The position numbers were made by a program, and so were the translations under genes. A stretch of 38,136 nucleotides of DNA, taken from an uncultured Eggerthellaceae bacterium. Lineage in GTDB: Bacteria; Actinomycetota; Coriobacteriia; Coriobacteriales; Eggerthellaceae. Below, piece by piece: positions 24,034 to 31,557 of this stretch (the first letter of the stretch is position 1; each line of letters starts with the position of its first letter). Under the pieces are notes generated by a model. It searched no databases. It worked only from the letters and a program-made list of their open reading frames with translations, and was not told the origin of the DNA. Where the stretch lies: contig CAIFEG010000021.1 of assembly GCA_903789415.1 (NCBI GenBank), positions 1-38,136 of the forward strand. Direction: 5' to 3'.

Positions 24034-24072
24034 ATGAAGAACGCATACACAAACGCATACAATATGAGGTAA
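24034..24072 (+). CDS. possible 12-residue leader peptide
   Basis: ATG at 24034 follows AGGAG by 6 bases and opens a frame MKNAYTNAYNMR, then TAA, ending 26 bases before the DUF488 start. The ribosome site is as good as that of the real genes, but the peptide is too short to test by composition. It could be a translated leader or chance. Confidence 0.28.
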   Translation: MKNAYTNAYNMR

Positions 24073-24098
24073 ACAGAAGACGGCAGAAGGAGCGAATC

Positions 24099-24512
24099 AT
24101 GCCGGAGTTTTTTGAACTGAGCGCCTATCAAACGAGCGCGAAAGATTTCTTCGAAACGCTTAAGGCTCATAACGCTGATCTTGTATTGGATGTGCGCTTG
24201 AAAAATTCCAACCAACTTTGCGGTTTTACGAAGCGGAAAGATTTGGAATATTTGGTTCCGCAGCTCACGGGTGCTGCCTATGTGCACGACCTTACGTTTG
24301 CGCCCTCGCCCGACCTGCTTGATTCTTATATCCATCATCGAATTGATTGGAATGAATACAAAAACAAATACCTCGAGCAGATGGCGGATGTGGACGCTGT
24401 CGCACATTTCAAGAAGGAATACTCCAAATATAAGCATGTGTGCATTCTAGGAACGGCAACCAAAAAGCGCAGAAGTCACAGCGAAGCACTATCTGAGCTT
24501 CTACATGGGTAA
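24099..24512 (+). CDS. DUF488 family protein
   Basis: A small cytoplasmic protein of 137 residues. The call rests on the DUF488 pattern: an early strand with LVLDVRLKNSNQLCGFTKR (around residues 29-47), a middle KYLEQM helix and a late strand VCILGTATKKRRSHSEAL in the position where many members have a Cys-Glu-His motif; here the motif is not classical. The function of the family is unknown. The ATG at 24099 has AAGGAG 7 bases upstream; an in-frame start at 23994 is rejected for lack of a site. It faces the Nudix membrane gene, with 89 bases between their ends and no obvious terminator. Confidence 0.78.
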   Translation: MPEFFELSAYQTSAKDFFETLKAHNADLVLDVRLKNSNQLCGFTKRKDLEYLVPQLTGAAYVHDLTFAPSPDLLDSYIHHRIDWNEYKNKYLEQMADVDAVAHFKKEYSKYKHVCILGTATKKRRSHSEALSELLHG

Positions 24513-24601
24513 CTGAGCTTCTGGGTAACATTCCTCCTTTTGTGCGGGTAGCCTTTTGCTGACTGTAATGTATGCATAAGAAGTTATAGACACATAGCGT
24601 T

Positions 24602-27001
24602 TTACAACTGGCTGGTTAGATTTTTCTCATGCTCCAGTAAGAGAGTAAACGCGCATATGGTAAAGCTATCATCTATTTCACCTGCAAAAATCGCTTTATG
24701 CAGTTCGGATAAATTGAGTTCTCGAGTACTGATGATGCCCTCATATCCTTCGGAAATATGATATCCATCAATGTCTGCAAGATAGATAGCCACATGATTA
24801 GAAGTCAGCCCACTATCTGAAGTTATAGTCCCCAAATGTTGCAGTGCCTGAGGAGTTGCTTGCAGCTCCTCAAAGAGTTCGCGCGCAGCATTTCCTGAAT
24901 CATCGCAGTCAGGTTCTGCATACCCACGAGGAAATGATAATTGGCGATCTCTAATAGCATGCCGATTTTGATCAATAAGGACATATTTCTCGTGGTAGCG
25001 GGGCACAATAACGACGCCATTACCTGCCGTAGGAATTATTCTTTCGTAAGGGTAATAAGACGACTCGGTATTCGAGCCTGCATCATCTTTTTTATTCTGG
25101 ACTTCGATAGGGTCCACAACCATCCGGTTGTAGTCGCTCTTATATACAATTCCGAATGTGTAACCGTACATTTCTTCTTCCCTAATGAGCTCTTTAATTA
25201 CATTTTGGTCGCTCACATTTGCAAGCGGATACATCGAATTATTTTTGAATAAATCTTCAGACGATTTATTTTCAGCTTTCTTTTTGCTCTCGCATACAAA
25301 TGATTGATAATCCGAAATACTGCGCGGAACAATATAGTTAATGGGACGCTCAGACGAAAGAGGTTCTGCGCTACGCACGTTTTTTGAGTTAGTGACCCCC
25401 TCTACTGAATGAGTAGAAATACGTCCGCCATCAACAAATAGTTGACCAATACTCCCCAACGCCTCAGATAACGCAAGAAATCCCGGTACTCTACGCGAGA
25501 TAATCTGTGTGACAAATTCTGTAATAAACAAAAATAGAATCGTTTCAATAACGCCCGGAAGCACCGATGAAGCGTCTACATAAATATCAAATAGGTCCTG
25601 AACTGCATCAATAGTTAGTTCAATCAGACATGCAATAGCGACGCACAGCATGGCAATACCAAATTTTTTTGTAATATGCGTGAGCATAATATGCTTTAAA
25701 TGATGCTGCTGAAGACTCTGTGCATACTCGTAACGAGGAACAAATGCCTCGTTGGTTTCGTCGGCTAATGCAACGGTATTCTCAGAATCATTTTTAGGTG
25801 AATTGTTTTTCCGCCGATGTTTCTCTTCCGCCTGTACATAGCCGGTTAAACGGACAATATCTGCCAGTCGAGGAATCTTATCAAGTGCTTCAAATTTTTT
25901 AAATGTGTTGGTTTCAGGAGTCAAAAACCGCAAATCAGCATGAACGCCCTGTTGCCAATATCTATCGAGGCGCTGTCTAAAATCAGCCAAAAACGAAGGG
26001 GCGATATTCTCAGGGGCAAGGGCGATATTCTCAGGCGCGATGTTTTGAGGGGCGATATTCTCGTAATTTACGCTCCTACTATAATGATTAGTTGCAGTTT
26101 CTAGCTCGCAAACGTCATAGCGTTTAGAAGTATTGCAAATGCTGATTTCACTTGCGTAGTTGTAACACAAATCAATAATAGCCGCCGCGTATTGGCATGC
26201 ACGGCACAGCTTTGGATTATTCAAAGCTTTATCTCTTATCTTCCCAATCTCACGAAGATACGCTGATCGGTTGTCCTTTTGCTTTGAGTCTTTTTCTTGA
26301 TAGATATCCAAATTGCGAATGATTGAAACTGCATCTGCCCATAAATCGTCATCTTCGAAAGAAGCATTGGTCACAACTTTTAGAATATTCGATAGTTTAA
26401 GGTTTTCGTATTCTCCAAAATCTCGCGGAGAGATATAGATCTGCTGAAGAGCACTAATGCGTAAGATGATGGAAAGAAGCCAGTAGAGATTCGTGGCAAT
26501 AGATCGCATTTCCGCAACACCGATCTCAGCCTTCTTTACATGGCCCTCAATTACCTCCTCAAAAAGTTCTTTAACCTCATCATCGGTGCGTTTTCCGCCC
26601 TCCCGATATTCATTAATTTCAGTAAGGTCAGAGTAGGTAAGGCTGCGACGCATCAAAGCGGTAAGCCGTTTTTGCGAGAACTTAATCGGTATGGCCGAAT
26701 AGATAAATCGTTTATCTTCGGCTATCGAATTGAGCAGATATTGAGAAACCGTACGTGTCTTCCCAAACTGAGAGATCCGAATGCTCCCTTGTTCAAAAAG
26801 TTTCACAAGATTGTTGTAGTATTCTGGATTGCTTATGAGACTGAAAAATCCACGCGAATCGACGAGCTGATTGAATGTGAGCACAACAATATTGCCATTC
26901 TCAACTATTTCGTGATAAAGAGCGCGCTGGCCTTCAATAATATCTGAATCAGTTTTTCGAACTGAATCGAGCTCGAACAAATAAACGTTCTTGCGAGGCA
27001 T
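24602..27001 (-). CDS. membrane protein with C-terminal Nudix domain and unknown N-terminal region
   Basis: A 799-residue protein that I do not recognise as a named family. Residues 1-300 form a mixed, mostly helical soluble region opening with YLFELDSV. Residues 313-335 hold a short NIAPE/NIAPQ repeat. Two hydrophobic helices lie at about 448-464 and 479-502. Residues about 655-790 form a Nudix hydrolase domain with box GYAEPDCDDSGNAARELFEEL (693-713): the catalytic RELFEE is intact, but the first conserved Glu is Cys698 and the later Gly is Gln. The start ATG 26999-27001 has GAGGAG 6 bases upstream. The gene is AT-richer than its neighbours and stands alone, suggesting acquisition. Nucleotide sensing at the membrane is an inference. 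Confidence 0.8.
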   Translation of the reverse strand: MPRKNVYLFELDSVRKTDSDIIEGQRALYHEIVENGNIVVLTFNQLVDSRGFFSLISNPEYYNNLVKLFEQGSIRISQFGKTRTVSQYLLNSIAEDKRFIYSAIPIKFSQKRLTALMRRSLTYSDLTEINEYREGGKRTDDEVKELFEEVIEGHVKKAEIGVAEMRSIATNLYWLLSIILRISALQQIYISPRDFGEYENLKLSNILKVVTNASFEDDDLWADAVSIIRNLDIYQEKDSKQKDNRSAYLREIGKIRDKALNNPKLCRACQYAAAIIDLCYNYASEISICNTSKRYDVCELETATNHYSRSVNYENIAPQNIAPENIALAPENIAPSFLADFRQRLDRYWQQGVHADLRFLTPETNTFKKFEALDKIPRLADIVRLTGYVQAEEKHRRKNNSPKNDSENTVALADETNEAFVPRYEYAQSLQQHHLKHIMLTHITKKFGIAMLCVAIACLIELTIDAVQDLFDIYVDASSVLPGVIETILFLFITEFVTQIISRRVPGFLALSEALGSIGQLFVDGGRISTHSVEGVTNSKNVRSAEPLSSERPINYIVPRSISDYQSFVCESKKKAENKSSEDLFKNNSMYPLANVSDQNVIKELIREEEMYGYTFGIVYKSDYNRMVVDPIEVQNKKDDAGSNTESSYYPYERIIPTAGNGVVIVPRYHEKYVLIDQNRHAIRDRQLSFPRGYAEPDCDDSGNAARELFEELQATPQALQHLGTITSDSGLTSNHVAIYLADIDGYHISEGYEGIISTRELNLSELHKAIFAGEIDDSFTICAFTLLLEHEKNLTSQL
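25998..26063 (-). repeat. in-frame tandem repeat coding NIAPE units
   Basis: Four units of GGGGCGATATTCTCA type (plus-strand reading) follow each other with lengths 15, 21, 15 and 15 bases. All lengths are multiples of three, so unit gain or loss would keep the frame. They encode repeated Glu-Asn-Ile-Ala-Pro in the linker ahead of the membrane helices. Confidence 0.85.
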
Positions 27002-27089
27002 TTCGATCTCCTCTTCTTTTTCAGCTGGGGCAATGCTCCTGAGACAATGCATCTAAGACAATGCACAACAGTATGCAGCTTTTTGAAGC

Positions 27090-27119
27090 AGTATAGTCTG
27101 AAATAATTTCACACGTAAA
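27090..27119 (-). promoter_or_regulatory. candidate promoter of the Nudix membrane gene
   Basis: TTTACG (27119-27114) and TATACT (27095-27090) lie 18 bases apart, about 90 bases before the start codon. The match is moderate. The spacer contains TTCAGAC, and GCATTGTCT repeats follow downstream. Confidence 0.5.
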
Positions 27120-27127
27120 ACGAAGCT

Positions 27128-27170
27128 AAAACGGAAACAGCCTGACCGAGTCCGAGCTCGACCAGGCTGT
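27128..27170 (-). terminator. intrinsic terminator downstream of glpX
   Basis: ACAGCCTG (27137-27144) and CAGGCTGT (27163-27170) pair fully, with an inner CGAG/CTCG stem across a 2-by-2 internal loop. The minus-strand tail reads TTTCCGTTTT. It lies 140 bases beyond the glpX stop and before the promoter of the Nudix gene. Confidence 0.65.
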
Positions 27171-27202
27171 AAAGATTTTCCTATGTAAATAGTGCAAATA
27201 GC

Positions 27203-27227
27203 GAAAGCTTGTATAGTGCAAGCTTTC
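27203..27227. repeat. 9-base perfect inverted repeat
   Basis: GAAAGCTTG (27203-27211) and CAAGCTTTC (27219-27227) are separated by 7 bases. No T-run follows on either strand, so it is not a typical terminator; it could be an operator or an RNA hairpin in the glpX 3' leader. Confidence 0.6.
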
Positions 27228-27311
27228 AATGATGCACACTCATTACCTCATAAGGCTAAAGAGTATGCTTCTGTTTTATCTGGCAAGCCAGAAAAGCAAA
27301 CCTGCGAAAAC

Positions 27312-28286
27312 TTACAGATGAAGCAATCCTTCTGGTGCCTTGTGGCAGGTGCGAACCAAGTGAGCGGTATGATCGCTTGCATTCAGCACGAGTGTTTCGG
27401 TGGTGATAGAACCATCGTCATATCTCTCAACACCCTTGGCCATATCAGAGGAGGTCACGCCGCATCCAATAAATGCGGTATCGTCGCTTGAAACCAAGGT
27501 GTCCATGGTAAGAGTGCCATCAAGATCCAGGTCAGAAGACATCTTTTCCGCACGAGCACGCTTTTCTTTGCCTTTTGGATCCAAGGTGAAGTCCAAACGA
27601 GCGCTGAACTCTCCGCCTGCAGCCTTCAATCCTGCGCAAGCCAGAACACCTTCAGGAGCACCGCCGGCACCCATGTACAAATCAATGCCCGTATTCGGAA
27701 TTGCGGTTGCGATTGCACCGTGAACATCGCCATCATCGATGGTCTGAACACGGCAACCCGCTGCGTAGCACTCATCTAAGAGTTTCTGATGACGCTCACG
27801 CGCAAGCACGCATACGTTTACTTCGCTGACTGGCTTGTTTAAAGCCTTCGCAACGGCGTTGATGTTTTCGGTTGGAGTCATCTCAACGCTGACTTTACCT
27901 TTGCATGCAGGACCAGCGGCAACCTTCCACATATAAGTATCAGGAGCGAAAAGAAGTGATCCACGAGGCGCAACGGCAATCGTGCACCAAGCTGCGGGAC
28001 GATTGTATGCGCAAAGGTTGGTACCTTCCAGAGGGTCAACCGCGATATCGATCGCCTCTCCACCTTTGCCGAGTTCCTCGCCAATGTAGAGCATTGGAGC
28101 CTCGTCGCGTTCACCTTCGCCGATGACGATACGTCCAGAAAAATCGATTTCGTTAAACGCATTGCGCATTGCTGTGGTAGCAGCTTGATCAGCAGAAGTC
28201 TTGTCTCCTCTGCCGTTCCATTTTTCACAGGCGATCGCGGCCTTCTCAGCCACGGACACAAACTGCATGATACGTCCTGCTTGCAT
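27312..28286 (-). CDS. glpX: class II fructose-1,6-bisphosphatase
   Basis: Hydrolyses fructose 1,6-bisphosphate in gluconeogenesis, a metal-dependent cytoplasmic enzyme. It has 324 residues, as usual. Metal and phosphate motifs are visible: DKTSADQAAT near residue 28, GEGERDEAPML near 56, DPLEGTN near 84 and GAGGAPEGV near 207. The start at 28286 follows AAAGG. It lies 70 bases after the rsmB stop, so it may be the last gene of the def-fmt-rsmB transcript, and is followed by a terminator. Related sugar-phosphatase activity on sedoheptulose 1,7-bisphosphate is possible. Confidence 0.96.
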   Translation of the reverse strand: MQAGRIMQFVSVAEKAAIACEKWNGRGDKTSADQAATTAMRNAFNEIDFSGRIVIGEGERDEAPMLYIGEELGKGGEAIDIAVDPLEGTNLCAYNRPAAWCTIAVAPRGSLLFAPDTYMWKVAAGPACKGKVSVEMTPTENINAVAKALNKPVSEVNVCVLARERHQKLLDECYAAGCRVQTIDDGDVHGAIATAIPNTGIDLYMGAGGAPEGVLACAGLKAAGGEFSARLDFTLDPKGKEKRARAEKMSSDLDLDGTLTMDTLVSSDDTAFIGCGVTSSDMAKGVERYDDGSITTETLVLNASDHTAHLVRTCHKAPEGLLHL

Positions 28287-28356
28287 ACATAACCTTTCGA
28301 TTAAAATTTATGTTGTAAAGTTAAGCGAATTAACTCTATGTGCATTGTACCCCGTA

Positions 28357-29847
28357 TTACGCGTTTCGTATCATCCGAGCGGCGAAATGCGCATCACAAG
28401 CATTTTCGTGCAGTGAAGTCTTGAAAAATACGGGCGAATTATCGCTGATTCCCGAGCGAATGAGCCGAAAGTCTTTCCCGAAATCAGATGCGAGAAACTT
28501 TTCGACGACCATCTCATTTTCTGCATGCGAAATAGTACACGTGGCATAGGTGAGCTGCCCACCAGGCGCAACATGCGTTGATGCGCTCACCAAAAGCTGC
28601 GCTCCCAAAACTGCCAGCTGGGCGATGTCTTTTTGCGTGATGCGCCAGCGAATTTCGGGATGGCGGCGAAGCGTGCCCAAACCCGAACACGGCGCATCGA
28701 TAAACACCGCGTCGAAGGGCTTGTCCGGAAATACCTGGTCGAGATTGCGCCCATCAGCACACACAGTTTTCGTGGTGTGCACGCCATACTGCTTCGCGCG
28801 CTTCTCGATAAGGTTGACCTTGAATTGTTCAGAGTCAAGCGGATACAGCGGCATTTGGCGACCATAGCGCTGTTGGGCATCAGACTGCAAAAGTACCGTC
28901 TTTGTGCCGCGACCTGCACCGACTTCTAAAAATCCATTCTTGGGAAATCGCTTCGGAAGTGCAAGCGATGCAATCTTTTGCGCTGCGGCATCTGAAATGA
29001 GAATTTCTCCGTTGGCAAACATCTGCCGCGCATTGCGCCCCGCAACTACGTGTGCGCTGGCAGCTTTCAAGCACCCAGGAACTTCAGTTTTTGCCGGCAT
29101 ATAGACGCGCTCTGCGGCATGGTGATGTAGAGCTACAGTGTGCTGATTTGGTGAGGTCGCATGTTGATTTGCAGCTGCCGCGCGCTGACGCGAGGATGCC
29201 GCGCTCTGGTGTTGGGCTGAAGCACGCGAATGCGCCATATCGTCATCGAGCTTACGTATTACCTGCTGAGATGTGGCGCGAATGCTGTTGACGCCCACAT
29301 ACACGGGCGCTTGTGTGTTCGAGGCGCGCATAAATTCCCACGCCTCATCACGACCCAGGTCATCGATGAGAAACTCGCACAGCCAAAGCGGAAAACCACA
29401 GGAACGTGCAAGCGCTTCGTTGCTGGTTTGTGGATCCCCAAACGGAAACTGTGGTTTCAGGCGTATTTCTTTGCGCAACACCGCATTCGCCAAACCTGCC
29501 GCTTTCGGCTTTACAAATCTGACGAGGTCGACACCCTGATCGACAGCAACATGAGCAGGTTTATCCAAAAAGAGAATTTCGTAGGTAGAAATGCGCAGGG
29601 CATCGCGCACATCGGCTTTGATGTCGCTCGGTTTTCGCAGACAACGATTGATGAAGTCATCGAGCGTGCCAACCGTTGAAGTCACCCCGAGCGCCAAAAC
29701 GCGCGTAAACGCGCGGTCCGATGCCGACATATGAAGGCCCTTGTTAGCAAGTCGCGTATCGAGCACGCGCGCAGTATATGCCTGATGGCGACGCACATGA
29801 GAGACAACCTGATACGCGAGTCTACGCGCAGGAGAAAGCTTACTCAT
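28357..29847 (-). CDS. rsmB: 16S rRNA (cytosine-967-C5)-methyltransferase
   Basis: Methylates C967 of 16S rRNA using S-adenosylmethionine. It has 496 residues: a NusB-like RNA-binding domain at about 1-135, then a Rossmann methyltransferase domain. The two catalytic cysteines are Cys387 in DAPCSGLGTLRRHPE and Cys437 in YATCTISHAENE. Between the domains, about residues 205-255, is a low-complexity insertion rich in His, Gln, Ala and Ser that normal RsmB lacks. The start overlaps the fmt stop as ATGA. It sits with def and fmt, a common bacterial arrangement. Confidence 0.96.
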   Translation of the reverse strand: MSKLSPARRLAYQVVSHVRRHQAYTARVLDTRLANKGLHMSASDRAFTRVLALGVTSTVGTLDDFINRCLRKPSDIKADVRDALRISTYEILFLDKPAHVAVDQGVDLVRFVKPKAAGLANAVLRKEIRLKPQFPFGDPQTSNEALARSCGFPLWLCEFLIDDLGRDEAWEFMRASNTQAPVYVGVNSIRATSQQVIRKLDDDMAHSRASAQHQSAASSRQRAAAANQHATSPNQHTVALHHHAAERVYMPAKTEVPGCLKAASAHVVAGRNARQMFANGEILISDAAAQKIASLALPKRFPKNGFLEVGAGRGTKTVLLQSDAQQRYGRQMPLYPLDSEQFKVNLIEKRAKQYGVHTTKTVCADGRNLDQVFPDKPFDAVFIDAPCSGLGTLRRHPEIRWRITQKDIAQLAVLGAQLLVSASTHVAPGGQLTYATCTISHAENEMVVEKFLASDFGKDFRLIRSGISDNSPVFFKTSLHENACDAHFAARMIRNA

Positions 29848-30899
29848 GCATGATCCTTCGAGAAGTTTCCGCCGCGTGTCTGTGCATGAGTTCCTTTGCC
29901 GTGTTTGTTATCTTCTTCGGCCTTGCGAAGCTGCTCATCATGAAATTCGTGCGCACCTTCGGTTGGTTGCCATTCGACTCCCGCACGTTTAATGCCTTGA
30001 ATCCCCGCAGCAAATTGGGCACCCGTCATCGAACGCTTGCCATCGGGACGAACTTGCACGATCTCCATAGGCCCAGATGAAAAGCCCATGAACAGGCGCT
30101 TGTGCCACAACAGAAGCTGGCGAGGAATCACCGACATTCCGATAACATCGCGAAGGGCAGGAATATCGGCCTTTTCAATGCGAACCTCGCGCCCGCCCAA
30201 AATTGCTTTTGCGGGATATCCCTCAGAGGATGCACGAACCTTACACCATGCTTTCTCGGGCGAATCCCCCGTCCAAAGATCCAGCTCATGCTTTTCGATC
30301 TTGGACGCATAGTACGGCTCGCCCTCTTGCTTCTTCCACTCCACCGTGCCTGCTTCAATTTTGTCGAGCGAATCGAGCAGAATGGTAGCGCCAACGCGGG
30401 AGATTTCGTCGGTCAGCTGGTCAAGCGGCTTCTTGAGAATTTCGACATACGCCTTTTCGCACACATCGCCGGTGTCCAGCCCCTCATCCATACGCATGAT
30501 GGAGACACCTGTCTGCACATCTGCGGCTAAAATAGCGCGCTGAATCGGAGCCGCACCACGCCAACGCGGGAGCAAGCTCGCATGCACGTTTACGCAACAG
30601 TACTTCGGAGCATCTAAAACTTCTTTTGGAAGAATCAGACCATATGCCGCAACCACAATAACATCTGGCGCAAGATCGACGATCTGCTTTTGCACGTCGG
30701 CTTTCCGTAAGGTCTTTGGAGTAAAAACCGGAATGTCATGTTCAAGCGCAACTTTTTTCACGGGGCTCGCAACGAGTGTTTTCCCGCGCCCGCGAACGGC
30801 GTCAGCGCGCGTAAATGCGGCAACCACCTCGTGTTTTGCAATGAGCGCCTGCAAAATATGCGTGGCAAAATCCGGTGTTCCCATAAAAACGATGCGCAT
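29844..30899 (-). CDS. fmt: methionyl-tRNA formyltransferase
   Basis: Formylates initiator Met-tRNA with 10-formyltetrahydrofolate. It has 351 residues. FMGTPDFA opens the formyltransferase domain; the catalytic NVHASLLPRWRGAAPIQRA block (Asn, His) and GLDTGD follow; an OB-fold C-terminal domain extends to about residue 320. A hydrophilic tail of about 30 residues rich in His, Lys and Gly ends the protein. It starts 61 bases after def and overlaps rsmB. Confidence 0.97.
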   Translation of the reverse strand: MRIVFMGTPDFATHILQALIAKHEVVAAFTRADAVRGRGKTLVASPVKKVALEHDIPVFTPKTLRKADVQKQIVDLAPDVIVVAAYGLILPKEVLDAPKYCCVNVHASLLPRWRGAAPIQRAILAADVQTGVSIMRMDEGLDTGDVCEKAYVEILKKPLDQLTDEISRVGATILLDSLDKIEAGTVEWKKQEGEPYYASKIEKHELDLWTGDSPEKAWCKVRASSEGYPAKAILGGREVRIEKADIPALRDVIGMSVIPRQLLLWHKRLFMGFSSGPMEIVQVRPDGKRSMTGAQFAAGIQGIKRAGVEWQPTEGAHEFHDEQLRKAEEDNKHGKGTHAQTRGGNFSKDHA

Positions 30900-30960
30900 G
30901 ATTACTCCTCTGTTGACCTGCGCGAACAGAAATTTCTACGTATATGGACCTGATGACAAA

Positions 30961-31491
30961 TTACTCTTGAGGGATTTCCGTGTCGCCAGGTTTTGCCCCT
31001 GCCGCCAATGCCTCGCGGTAATCCTTCATCGCCTTGATGCGATCCATTGGCGCACACGCTTCAAACAGCGTACGCCCATCTAAGTGGTCGCATTCATGCT
31101 GCAGACAACGGCCCAGCAAGCCGTCGCCTTCGATGGTGCGCTTTACCCCATTGAGGTCATAATATTCAACTTTTGCGAATGGTTTACGCGTGATGGGAAC
31201 GGTGATCCCCGGAAACGACAAGCACCCTTCGCCGTCGGTCTCAGGTTCACCCGACGTCTCAACGACTACCGGATCAACCAGATAAATTGGGTTTTCTTCT
31301 TCGCCTTCCGAGCAATCAACAACCACTAGGCGCTTAAGAATGCCAACCTGAGGCGCGGCAAGTCCACATCCATTGTTGTCATACATCGCGCGAGCCATCT
31401 GATGGGCAAGTCGCTTGATTGATTTGTCGATATGTTCGCACGGTTCTGCCTTTTCACGCAGCACCGGATTTGGCGCAATTACGATATCCAT
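30961..31491 (-). CDS. def: peptide deformylase
   Basis: Removes the formyl group from nascent proteins. It has 176 residues. The three family motifs are GCGLAAPQVG (41-50), EGCLS with metal ligand Cys90, and QHECDHLDG with metal ligands His132 and His136 and catalytic Glu133. A C-terminal extension of about 15 residues ends the protein. It lies 66 bases after dnaG with no convincing terminator between them; fmt follows, pairing the enzymes that add and remove formyl groups. Confidence 0.97.
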   Translation of the reverse strand: MDIVIAPNPVLREKAEPCEHIDKSIKRLAHQMARAMYDNNGCGLAAPQVGILKRLVVVDCSEGEEENPIYLVDPVVVETSGEPETDGEGCLSFPGITVPITRKPFAKVEYYDLNGVKRTIEGDGLLGRCLQHECDHLDGRTLFEACAPMDRIKAMKDYREALAAGAKPGDTEIPQE

Positions 31492-31557
31492 AGTTCAGCT
31501 TTCTTGTTTGTAGCGTTTCGTATTTTCCGTTGCTATTCTACCGCCTTTACCAAAAGG

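Larger units (their letters stand above)
27002..27311. other. 310-base intergenic region between glpX and the Nudix membrane gene
   Basis: It holds, on the minus strand, the glpX-side terminator (27170-27128), a promoter (27119-27090) and a tandem GCATTGTCT repeat (27065-27030) just before the ribosome site. A separate perfect 9-base inverted repeat lies at 27203-27227. No gene is seen. Confidence 0.55.

Noticed and set aside
23767-24072. Plus-strand open frame of 101 codons ahead of DUF488
   Set aside because: It spans the AT-rich promoter region of the opposite gene and lacks a ribosome site; only its last 12 codons have one.
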